Source: Tipula vernalis
Taxonomy: Eukaryota; Arthropoda; Insecta; Diptera; Tipulidae
Direction: 5' to 3'
Length of the DNA stretch: 64,000 bases
Assembly (NCBI GenBank): GCA_958295665.1
Contig: OY282558.1
Span: 330,743,106-330,807,105 of the forward strand
This document shows positions 11,596-20,392 of this stretch, piece after piece. The notes below the pieces were generated by a model that had not been told where the DNA came from, did not search any database, and saw only the letters and a list, made by a program, of their open reading frames with translations. The stretch's first letter is position 1. Each line of letters begins with the position of its first letter. The position numbers and the translations under genes were made by a program.

Positions 11596-12625
11596 GGAAT
11601 GATATCAAAGCCGAATGGGTCGAAGGGCCGAATGGGTCGAAGGACCGAATTTTTGTTTTGTTTTGTTTTTAGAAATATAGTTTTTAAAATTTGTTGTTTT
11701 AAGGAATATTTGGTAATTTTTTTTGTCAAATCTAAATTAATTTCTTATGAATTTTTGTATTTTATTATGTATAGGTATTTAATCTTTGGATATTCTATCG
11801 ACAAAAATATTGCATTAATTGAGGTTGTTTATAATTTGCGTGCCTTTTGGTATTAACAAGTGAAAAAATATTTGTACATAATAGGTATTTTACCAAAACC
11901 AAGTCTTATTATTATCAATATAAATGGAATATATATGTATGTAGGTATACACTTTTGTGTTTCTTTGTATTACTTTTGTAGTATAACCCGCTCGTACCAT
12001 GCGTACCAAATGTAAATAGATTTTAAATAAGAAAAAATAATTTTGTTATAAAATGTCATAAAAATTCAATTTCCTTCTGTTTTTTAAACTGATGATAATA
12101 TTCTTTCATTTACCAACGATGTTATTTTCTAGAACATTATATATTTAATTTAATATGTTCCGAAGATTGTAAGAGAATTCAATCCAGTTTCGAACTGATG
12201 AGCTTATGATTATGAAAAAATCAATCCTCTCATCAGGCCGCGGCGACTGGACTGACTATACCACAATTTACATTCTATATATACAGAATGTCCTGTGCTT
12301 TATATACTAGCTAATATACTATTTAGAAATTACAAGAATTAATTAACATTCAACAAAAATTAAAAAAGTAACATTATATAGTTTATTATTATCGTTTTAG
12401 AAAAAAAAAGTAAATAATGAATCCTAATTATCGGTCGGCTTTCTTTCAATCTCACTATACGAAAATGTATTTTTTTTCTCTGCACGACGAACACATAACA
12501 AACAAAGGGATGGAAAGATTTTTAAAGGGTGGATCTACAAAAAAGAGTTTTATTGATGTTTTCCCTTCATCCAATCATAAATTACAACATTATGTATTTT
12601 GGTAATCCTTTTAATCTATATAATC
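11596..12625 (+). repeat. Left inverted arm of the foldback element
   Basis: This arm corresponds, with substitutions and many small indels, to the reverse complement of 15770-17020. Alignable landmarks include the TCGAAGGGCCGAAT repeats, an AAATTTGTTGTTTTAAGGAA word, a GATATTCTATCGACAAAA word and the NPNYRSAFF coding block. Similarity ends near 12625. Confidence 0.85.
12417..12605 (+). CDS. Unknown 62-residue ORF in the left foldback arm, related to the right-arm ORF
   Basis: I do not recognise the family. The ORF starts MNPNYRSAFFQSHYTKMYF. Over 48 codons up to KKSFIDV it aligns without indels to the ORF encoded in the right arm (13229-13537 and 16003-16311, minus). The seven amino-acid differences are mostly conservative (Y/F, A/S, E/D, Y/H, K/T, A/G), and about five changes are synonymous. 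The surrounding arm sequences differ by many indels, so this block may once have been protein-coding. No signal peptide or known domain is visible. Confidence 0.35.
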   Translation: MNPNYRSAFFQSHYTKMYFFSLHDEHITNKGMERFLKGGSTKKSFIDVFPSSNHKLQHYVFW

Positions 12626-12790
12626 CGCTCCTACGTGCGGCACGCAGTGCAACATGTTTGCTGATGCCGGCTCCTACATCCCCCGAAGCTCAAATCTAAA
12701 GCCCCTCGGAGGGCTTAGCCGGGGGGGGGGAGAGCGCAGCGACCTCCCGCGTGCCCGTGAGAGTTACCGATGCCGTTAGCCTCTACAATT
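12625..12790. other. GC-rich island in the foldback loop
   Basis: About 165 bp of markedly GC-rich sequence lies within AT-rich surroundings, including a G10 run near 12721-12731 and words such as GCGGCACGCAGTGC. No ORF, tRNA or known repeat is recognised. The same island is in copy 2 at 31888-32053. Confidence 0.6.
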
Positions 12791-12995
12791 CCAAGTTAAA
12801 TTAGTCAATGTCATTTTTCTTCAATTTATTTTCCTCAGAATATCAGAATAGAGAAAAAAAGTACGGGAAATTGTTATGCAAGATTTTATATTGCAATATT
12901 TTGTAATTGGAACTTTTTGTAATTGCAATATTTTGTAATGCAATACCCAAGTCAGTTTTCCTATGTCCTTATTTTAAGTTGATTTTTTATATGAG

Positions 12996-13644
12996 CAGGC
13001 ATTTATCTACATACATCAAGATGGTTCACATTCAATTAATAAAAAACAAATTGTAATAATTACACAAATTTTATTTAAAATTATAATTCCAGAAGTTAGT
13101 TTCTCTTCTTGAGCTTTTCTTCTTTTTCTAGATATTTTTGTTATCTTTCTCTTATCTTTTCTTTTTCTAGATATATTTGTCCATGATGTAAATAGGTATA
13201 TAGAATAACCAAAACACATAATACAACATTATTTATTTATGACTATGTACATAGACACATCAATAAAACTCTTTTTTGTAGATCCAGCCTTCAAAAATCT
13301 TTCCATCCCTTTGTTTTTGATGTATTCTTCGTGTAGAGCAAAATAATACATTTTCGTATAATGAGATTGAAAGAAAGCCGACCGATAATTAGGATTTTTT
13401 GTTCCAAAAGACAAATTCCGCCACTTAATTTTTGTTTTTCTAAAACAATAGTAATAAACTATATAATGGTCTAGAAAATAACATCGTTCGAAAAGAATGA
13501 ATATTATCATCAGTTTAAAGAACAGGAGTATTGACATTTTATGACATTTTATGTCAAAATTCTTTTTTCTTATTTAAAATCTATTTATGTACATTTGGTA
13601 TACATATTTAAAACAAATTAAATTCGCCTTTTGTTATTATATAC
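12996..13644. repeat. 649-bp direct repeat, left of the solo LTR
   Basis: This segment is the inner part of the foldback right arm, and its match at 15770-16418 (same length) showed no difference where I compared them. It ends exactly at the LTR start. It contains minus ORFs of 102 residues (13537-13229) and 67 residues (13219-13016). Confidence 0.9.
13229..13537 (-). CDS. Unknown 102-residue ORF (right-arm type, left duplicate)
   Basis: The ORF encodes a hydrophobic N-terminus (MSILLFFKLMIIFILF), then the conserved NPNYRSAFFQSHYTKMYYF and GMERFLKAGSTKKSFIDV blocks. It is not recognised as any known family. An identical ORF lies at 16003-16311 and, in copy 2, at 32492-32800 and 43267-43575; a diverged version is at 12417-12605. 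It could be a relic of a gene captured by the foldback element. A 67-residue ORF with a C-terminal hydrophobic stretch follows directly at 13219-13016 and is weaker. Confidence 0.35.
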   Translation of the reverse strand: MSILLFFKLMIIFILFERCYFLDHYIVYYYCFRKTKIKWRNLSFGTKNPNYRSAFFQSHYTKMYYFALHEEYIKNKGMERFLKAGSTKKSFIDVSMYIVINK

Positions 13645-15760
13645 TGTAACATTTGCTTCGGTGCAGACTTATAAATGTTACTGGTTTGCGACTGTATTGA
13701 CTTTAATTGTGCAAATTTGTATCTTACTCCTCGGTTGAACAGGTGACAATAAAAATTATTATGTAAACATTGGTAGTCAAATAACTTACCATTCTAATCA
13801 TGGGTTATGTCATGAATTGTTTTAACGGGATGCATTTTCTTTTGTAAAATTTTGTTTTTTCTATTGGTATGTGGATAACTGGAAAATGGTTCGATAGATT
13901 TTTTTGTTTTGGATTTTTTATGAGTTTTGGCGATGGAGAAACAACAATTTTTTTTTTTTTTGGGCGGTAGGTTTTGAGTAGCTCTGGTCGAATAGACTAT
14001 CTTTAAAATAAAAAAATTAAATAAAAATATTTAAGAGCATTATCACAATTCTTGTTAGTGAAAAAAAGCACGCGGTTAATGAAATCGGGCATCTTATAAT
14101 TCATTAATATAGTTGCTAAATCATATTAGTGTTAACTATACTTATGTAATATAGTGCGTGAAATTAGTATATAAGTTATCGAACAATATAACGAGAATTT
14201 TATTAATTATTAAATTTAAACAATTCACTAGTGTAATTCACGAGAACAGTACATATTAATGTTTTTTTTACTAAAACCGTTTACGGTGTGTAGTGTGTTC
14301 AAATAAATTAAATTAAATATCGAAAATTGATGATAAATAGTTTTCCATTAATAAACAAATGCTTAATTGTGTTAATATAATTATAGACAAGTTTAAGAAA
14401 TTGTATATAAGTGATTAATCGAGCTGTGGTTAGACTAGCAAATTTGACTAGAACGGTTCAATGTGACGTGAAATGTGACCATAATAAAATAATCCAAAAA
14501 CGCTACATCTTATAAAAAAATGCGAATAAATAAAATCATCAATCAATAAATAAAAAGACTAAAACAATACTACGTAAATATAAAGCTAATAATTAGCGTG
14601 TGTGACTAGATTTCAAGGACCATGAAGGCAATTTTAGTAATCTGCCAATTCTATTGAAATAATAAAATTCAAATTCAATTATAATAAAGTTCAAGTTATA
14701 AATAAATTTCTAATAAATAGTCCTATGGAAATTTATAAGTTAAATTAAGCATATCATTAACCATTAAAATTAATACATACTAAGTTAATTTTACTCTTCC
14801 TGTTTGTTGATTAAAACAAATTAAAAATAAAATCGAAGTTTCTGACAAGTGATAATATACTATACATGGATACAGTCGGCGAAATATTGATTTTACGTCG
14901 TCAATCAACAGCAAGCTTCAGATGAAATTTTTATTATTATTATTATTATTAATTAAGAAAATTTTCATTTTAAATTTCATTATAGTTCTTATTTTCTTTT
15001 TTATTATTTTTTTTTTATTAAATTTTTTTTTTGGTTTTCCTTTGTTTTTTGCTTCTTGTTCTGTAAAAGTTGATTAATTAGTTAAGTTCGGTGATTTTGG
15101 TGAATTTTTCTTATCTTATTTATTTTTAGTATATAAAATACATAAAATTCCTACAGGATCAAGGCTTGGAAGCGCTTCTATCGTCTTCGATTTTGCAGGT
15201 AAGATTTATTTATTTAACATTATATAATTTTGGTCTCCCGTTTATTTTTTTTTTTTTTTTTTTTGGATTGATGTTTTAAATCTCCAGGTTCAATTAGTCA
15301 ACTTGTGTAATGTTATTTTTTTTATGGTTGTTAGGAATAACCCTTTATATGAATGAATTTTGGTTTCATTAATTAAATTATATTTTTTTTTTCTTCTTCT
15401 CTTTATAAAGTCATTGTTTATTTTTATTTTATTTAACTTAAATAATAAAATGATTATTTAAAATAACATGAAGTACACAAAAGTTATGGTAGTTACATTT
15501 ATTTAAAAGTATGTGTTTGTAAGAGAATAGTTTGGACCATGAGTGAGATGAGGTGAGTTGACAGTCGCGCTACAGTTAAGCCAATCCCTTTTACTGTGAA
15601 TAAAAACCTACGACCAAACTGATACCTCTTACGACTGAGCCGGGAGTGGGATTGGCTTTCAAACAAAACAATTCACAGTTTTTTTTTTTATGTTAACGGC
15701 GGCTAATTAAATTTTATTTTTCTCCATTTATTATTTACCCATTTTAAAGCCAATGTTACA
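13645..15760. repeat. Solo LTR of the 10.1-kb gypsy element
   Basis: This 2,116-bp LTR is the same length as both LTRs of the full element in copy 2 (32908-35023 and 40909-43024) and looks identical where compared. It begins TGTAACATT and ends AATGTTACA, a perfect 9-bp inverted end. The flanks are those of the full-length element in copy 2, so homologous recombination between the two LTRs explains it. Confidence 0.95.
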
Positions 15761-16002
15761 TTACAGGTACAGGCATTTATCTACATACATCAAGATGGTT
15801 CACATTCAATTAATAAAAAACAAATTGTAATAATTACACAAATTTTATTTAAAATTATAATTCCAGAAGTTAGTTTCTCTTCTTGAGCTTTTCTTCTTTT
15901 TCTAGATATTTTTGTTATCTTTCTCTTATCTTTTCTTTTTCTAGATATATTTGTCCATGATGTAAATAGGTATATAGAATAACCAAAACACATAATACAA
16001 CA

Positions 16003-16311
16003 TTATTTATTTATGACTATGTACATAGACACATCAATAAAACTCTTTTTTGTAGATCCAGCCTTCAAAAATCTTTCCATCCCTTTGTTTTTGATGTATT
16101 CTTCGTGTAGAGCAAAATAATACATTTTCGTATAATGAGATTGAAAGAAAGCCGACCGATAATTAGGATTTTTTGTTCCAAAAGACAAATTCCGCCACTT
16201 AATTTTTGTTTTTCTAAAACAATAGTAATAAACTATATAATGGTCTAGAAAATAACATCGTTCGAAAAGAATGAATATTATCATCAGTTTAAAGAACAGG
16301 AGTATTGACAT
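16003..16311 (-). CDS. Unknown 102-residue ORF (right-arm type, original position)
   Basis: This ORF is identical in translation to the one at 13229-13537 and lies in the right arm proper. The family is unknown. Its conserved core, NPNYRSAFFQSHYTKMYYF to KKSFIDV, is shared with the left arm, and the hydrophobic N-terminus could be a membrane segment or a chance AT-rich translation. Confidence 0.35.
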   Translation of the reverse strand: MSILLFFKLMIIFILFERCYFLDHYIVYYYCFRKTKIKWRNLSFGTKNPNYRSAFFQSHYTKMYYFALHEEYIKNKGMERFLKAGSTKKSFIDVSMYIVINK

Positions 16312-16746
16312 TTTATGACATTTTATGTCAAAATTCTTTTTTCTTATTTAAAATCTATTTATGTACATTTGGTATACATATTTAAAACAAATTAAATTCG
16401 CCTTTTGTTATTATATACTAGCGCTTATACTACAAAAGTAATACATATGTATGTATATACCTACATATATATTCCATTTATATTAATATAATAAGACTTG
16501 GTTTTGGAGAAATACCTATTATGTACAAATAGTTTTTCACTTGATAATACCAAAAGGAACGCAAAATATAAACAACCTCAATTAATGCAATAATTTTGTC
16601 GATAGAATATCCAAAGATTAAATATAGTAAAATACATAAATTCATAAGAAATTAATTTATATTTGACAAAAAAAAATTACCAAATATTCCTTAAAACAAC
16701 AAATTTTAAAAATTATATTTCTAAAAACAAAACAAAAAAAAAAATT

Positions 16747-17010
16747 CGGCCCTTCGACCCATTCGGCCCTTCGATCCATTCGGCCCTTCGACCTATTCGG
16801 CCCTTCGATATTCGGCCCTTTGACACTTTCGGCCCTTCGACACATTCGGCCCTTCGACATTCGGCCCTTCGACATTCGGCCCTTCGACATTCGGCCCTTC
16901 GACATTCGGCCCTTCGACATTCGGCCCTTCGACATTCGGCCCTTCGACACATTCGGCCCTTCGACTCATTCGGCCCTCCGACATTCGGCCCTTTGAAATT
17001 CGGCTCTTCG
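16747..17010. repeat. 15-bp minisatellite at the foldback terminus, open in several frames on both strands
   Basis: Units are CGGCCCTTCGACATT, with 18-bp and degenerate variants at the edges. Seven consecutive near-perfect 15-bp units lie at about 16850-16945. Because 15 is a multiple of three and the unit has no stop in most frames, it creates long spurious ORFs with pentapeptide repeats (MSKGR, CRRAE, VEGPN on minus; HSALR, RPFDI on plus). I do not treat these as genes. Confidence 0.9.
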
Positions 17011-17028
17011 TACCCATTCCAATAATAT

Positions 17029-17728
17029 TGTTTTTACACCATAGATATTTGAGATTGAGTCTATTTTTAACAATTTTAGTTGCATTATATAATCGTGACT
17101 GGAATTTCGTGAGATGGTGTAATAAAAATATCCTCTGATTCTGAAGTGCTGTGGAATAGTCAGTTGCCAGCTCGTGAAAGAATATTGTTTTCCTTTTCCG
17201 AAACGAATTTAGTAACATATGTTTAAGTTCAACTGTTTTAAGTGTTATAATAAATGCATTTTTTAATAATGAAGTTGTTTGTTTAATATGTGACATCTGT
17301 TTGGTAGTTATTAAATCCTCCTTTGTGATTGTAACACTGATTAAGTTACCAATTTTCATTATTATACTCGGAATGTCTTCACAGTTTGGCGGAATGCCAC
17401 ATAAAATTATATTGTTCTTATTTAGTTCTTGAGTAGGACGATCTAATAGAGCTTCCATAGTGTTGATTTGCTCGGCCTGCGCTTCGGCTTTTTGTTCAAG
17501 AAGCTCAAGTCTCTGGTTAGAACGTTGGGCATCCTTTGACAGTTCAGATACGGTGAGTTTCATATCATCCAGTGAGTGGCACAAGAAATTAACCGAATTT
17601 TTTAATGAGTCCAGTTGACTTTGTATGCCTTTCAGTGTAAATTGTAAAATCGGTAAAAATTCAATATGCCAATAACATTTTGTATTCGATTTTTGTATTA
17701 TTTCAAATTGATAAAGAAACCAATCCAT
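17029..17728 (-). pseudogene. CR1-like LINE ORF1 (coiled coil plus nucleic-acid-binding domain), 3' end displaced
   Basis: The ORF starts MDWFLYQFEIIQKSN. Residues 30-95 form a heptad-rich coiled coil (LDSLKNSVNFL, LELLEQKAEAQAEQINTMEALL). Residues 100-230 resemble the ORF1 domain similar to baculoviral FP protein found in many insect CR1-type LINEs (NNIILCGIPP, a TLKTVELKHMLLNSFRKRK region, FHELATDYS, LKYLWCKNN). Such proteins bind RNA and assist target-primed reverse transcription. The frame runs into the foldback element's 15-bp repeats, so residues beyond about 236 are foreign; the true C-terminus is at 11587-11432. ORF2 follows at 10874. Any N-terminal part upstream of 17728 is not recognised. 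Confidence 0.8.
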
Positions 17729-17929
17729 TTATTTCATGAGTGATAATTTAGGTTTCTTCAGAAGCCGCCACTGGAAACGAGGAACTTCTTCTTGGTTGAA
17801 GATAGTGAATGTCTGAGTAATTTCTTGTGATTTGCTTGATTTTTAGCACTACACGAAATTCGCTAAACTCGTTTGAAAAAAAAACTTTCGAGATCAAAAA
17901 ATTTTAGCGTTGGAGATCTGACCTAAATT

Positions 17930-18250
17930 TTCGTTAACAATTCAGTGTTTGTACAAATGAAATCAATCAACGGATCAACAAAGCAAGAAATACATTCAAT
18001 ATGCTTCAAAAGATCTTGAATGCATCGATATTTCCGTCCAATCATTGAGTCCGAATTCAGAAAATGCAAGCCTAGATGGATTGGATACACATTGAGGAAA
18101 ATACCAAATGACATAATCCGGACCTCATTAGAATCGAATCCAGCAATGGCCTGGAAAGAACGGTGCTAGCTGAAAGAACTTGGCAAAAAATGGGAAATTT
18201 CCATCATAGTATGCGTAGTATGCTCCTAAAAAAACAAATGAACGTAGGCA
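17930..18250 (+). pseudogene. Degenerate RTE-like LINE reverse transcriptase C-terminus
   Basis: Plus-strand fragments resemble the C-terminal region of RTE-type LINE proteins: EINQRINKARNTFNMLQKI near 17960-18015 and, in another frame, KPRWIGYTLRKIPNDIIR with SNPAMAWKER near 18065-18165. Stops and frame changes show decay. A short word near 17853-17880 resembles 59225-59262. Confidence 0.55.
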
Positions 18251-18747
18251 CTTGGGGAGTGAAACCAACTTTTTCGAATCTTACATGTTTTTTTTACAAT
18301 ACGGCGATTTACTCTGGTCCTTTTCTAAAATAATTCGATAGCCTGTACATCCCTCGATGTACTTGGAAATTGTGGGATTCTATTAAACAAATTTCTAAGT
18401 TTATCCACCAAAGCCTGAAAATTTTAACCAATGCGAAACTGAAAATGACAATAACGTTTTGTTTTACCCTTTTTAGTTTTTCTAAGTTGCTGAAATATAA
18501 TTTAACCAAAACGAGACAAACAGGGTCCCGCTCGTAGAGACCACGAGACATTCGATTCTAAAACTGATGTGTCCCGTCGAAAACGGCACGGTTGGCTAGT
18601 CTAGTCATCTCGCTCTTTTGCTCGCGAAATGTCACAACATTTCATGACTAGCTTTTTGGTTTTTGGAAAGGATAATTATATAAAATAAAACTAGCTAATT
18701 GCTTTTAAGTGTATTCTTTTATTGTTGATGTATTGGTATTCATATGA
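18251..18747. other. Unassigned non-coding stretch
   Basis: I see no recognisable gene or element here. The short minus ORF at 18551-18309 has no resemblance to any family I know. Confidence 0.4.
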
Positions 18748-18754
18748 ACACAGG

Positions 18755-19474
18755 CAAAACCAACAAAAATGTTTATACAAGCCGTCTCGTTCCCTCCTTA
18801 CACAGATCCTATCAAAAAAATGTATACTATATTTATTATGAATGTATCACCTATACTTATATGTTTTGTCAAAACCAACAAAAATGTTTATACAAGCCGT
18901 CTCGTTCCCTCCTCACACAGACACTATCAAAAAAATGTACACTATATTTATTATGAATGTATCACCTATACTTAACTGTTTTGTGTATATATACTTTCTG
19001 ATTTATTTGTATGCATCACTAATACTACGCCTTAATGTACTTTTTTATACCTTAAGTGTTTGTACTGTTTGGCTTGTATAAACATTTTTGTTGGTTTTGG
19101 TTTTGTGTATATATACTTTCTGATTTATTTATATGCATCACTAATACTACGCCTTAACGTACTTTTTTATATCTTAAGTGTTTGTACTGTTTGGCTTGTA
19201 TAAACATTTTTGTTGGTTTTGATATAAGCCAAACAGTACAAACACTTAAGATATAAAAAAGTACGCTAAGGCGTAGTATTAGTGATGCGTATAAAATAAA
19301 TCAGAAAGTATATATACACAAAACTAACACAAATGTCTATAATTCTACGAACAAATCTGTTCAAATACCGATATATAAATACCAATACACAAATAAATTT
19401 AGCGTACATTTTTTTGATAAGATCTGTGTAAGGAGCGAACGAGACGGCTTGTATAAACATTTTTGTTGGTTTTG
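18755..19474. mobile_element. 720-bp cluster of rearranged MITE units bounded by one 7-bp target duplication
   Basis: The outer ends are the CAAAACCAAC-type inverted termini of the MITE at 11120-11361. The flanks are ACACAGG at 18748-18754 and 19475-19481. Inside, at least two left termini in direct order (18755 and about 18873), two right termini in tandem (about 19075-19105 and 19196-19220) and a large inverted stretch (about 19105-19215 against 19225-19330) are packed together. It is non-coding. Confidence 0.85.
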
Positions 19475-19689
19475 ACACAGGATGTAGTGGCATTGACACA
19501 GGTAAACTTGTCCCAAACTTATTTTGACATTTGTAGCCAATTTGGTTTGGATGCTTAGTTTATTGTTAGCTGTCGAATGTCTCCAAGCTAATACGTATTT
19601 CGGTGTGCTCGTTGAGTTTTTACTTGAGGACATGTTGAGGACTCATTACTGTTTTACTTGAGGCATAAAATTTTGCTTTAAGAATGGAA

Positions 19690-20215
19690 TAAAGTTCCGC
19701 ACCGTATTAAAAATGTTTTTGGTGGGTTTTCTATGAATAAAACAAGCATTTTCAAGCGGTACAACGATACAAAGAGTAGCTTCAGACGTTGAAGAAGAAG
19801 ATCGCGTTGGCGATGCTCGAGCCTGTCAACAACCTTTTATTGCTGGTATTGTAGTCTATATTTCGCTCAGGGCAAGCAATTTTGGAAATGAATATTGACC
19901 AAAAACAATGCCGAATGAACATTGCTCAGGAGTGGCTGAATGAGTTCAACGACAATCCAGAACTACGCCAAAGGGTGATAACTTGTAGGGCCCAAACGAG
20001 GAGTACTATATCTGAAAGTTCTACGTCGTTTGCGTGAAGCAATCCAAAGAAAACGTCCCAACTTGTAGCGAAACAACCCATGGCAATTGCACCACGATTG
20101 CTCCCACTTTACCACTTGTTCGTGAATTTTTGGTCAAAAACAAAACCCTTATGGTGCCTCAATGATTTCTCGAAATGGAAAAAAAACCAAAGATGACTCG
20201 CGCTAAACGTTAAAA
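19690..20215 (+). pseudogene. Mariner transposase relic
   Basis: Fragments in several frames match mariner-type transposases: NQKQCRMNIAQEWLNEFND followed by NPELRQRVIT (around 19895-19985), then VLRRLREAIQRKRP and WQLHHD around 20015-20100, then LVREFLVKNKTLMVPQ near 20115-20165. Stops and shifts occur throughout, the GDE catalytic segment after RVIT is lost, and no intact terminal repeats were found. Mariner is a DD34D cut-and-paste transposon. Copy 2 has the same relic at 46954-47479. Confidence 0.72.
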
Positions 20216-20258
20216 AAAATTGTTTTATCACTAATTAAAAGCCAGAGACCTAATATAC

Positions 20259-20392
20259 TATAGTATTTTGGCTGCATGTAAACACAGAATAATTATTGGT
20301 AAAATAGTATTGTACCTAAGTTCATTACAATGCTCACAAAAACACAAGAAGAAGAAAAAACAACATACCGAGAGGTCGATAAATTCAGAGTT
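20259..20392. repeat. Truncated LTR of the second gypsy element at the duplication junction
   Basis: These 134 bp are identical, where compared, to the first 134 bp of the 5' LTR at 47523-47736, with the same left flank ATAC. The LTR is cut at 20392/20393 where copy 2 of the segment begins, so the element was already in place before the duplication. Confidence 0.93.

Larger units (their letters stand above)
11596..17020. mobile_element. Foldback-type element with long inverted arms, 15-bp terminal repeats and 8-bp target duplication (contains a solo LTR)
   Basis: The element is flanked by AATAATAT at 11588-11595 and 17021-17028. Its ends are GGAATG and CATTCC. The left arm (11596 to about 12625) and the right arm (about 15770-17020) are inverted, diverged copies. 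Both start with 15-18-bp units built on TCGAAGGGCCGAAT, few on the left and about a dozen on the right. The loop (12625-12995) includes a GC-rich patch. The right arm's inner 649 bp is duplicated on both sides of the solo LTR. Removing the LTR, a 9-bp filler and one 649-bp copy leaves about 2.65 kb. No transposase is present, so it is non-autonomous. Long arms with terminal tandem repeats resemble Foldback/Galileo elements; 8-bp target duplications also occur in hAT, P and Merlin. Confidence 0.82.
15770..17020 (-). repeat. Right inverted arm of the foldback element
   Basis: The first 649 bp (15770-16418) duplicate 12996-13644. The next part (16419-16745) is the inverse of about 11670-11990. 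The end is the 15-bp repeat array. Nine bases, TTACAGGTA (15761-15769), separate it from the solo LTR and match no target duplication on the other side. Confidence 0.85.
1130..20392. repeat. Tandem segmental duplication, copy 1 (solo-LTR version)
   Basis: This 19,263-bp unit is repeated directly after itself at 20393-47656. Every feature recurs at +19,263 up to 13644 and at +27,264 after 15760, because copy 2 has a full LTR element where this copy has a solo LTR. Differences seen are few: single substitutions (5094 against 24357), one-base changes in T or A runs near 4050, 4120 and 7230. The left edge lies inside the LINE reverse transcriptase and the right edge inside the LTR of the second gypsy element, so both were present before the duplication. 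Confidence 0.93.

Noticed and set aside
11590..11600. Foldback element as part of the LINE itself
   Set aside because: The 8-bp duplications and the restored ORF1 frame show that it is an insertion.
12190..12240. CTGATGAG words on both strands near CGAAAC, hammerhead-like
   Set aside because: The spacing is too long and stems II and III do not form convincingly.
16663..17025. Open frames of 79-120 codons and the extended 311-codon frame with pentapeptide repeats
   Set aside because: These frames are generated by the 15-bp repeat; only the part from 17029 upward is real LINE ORF1.
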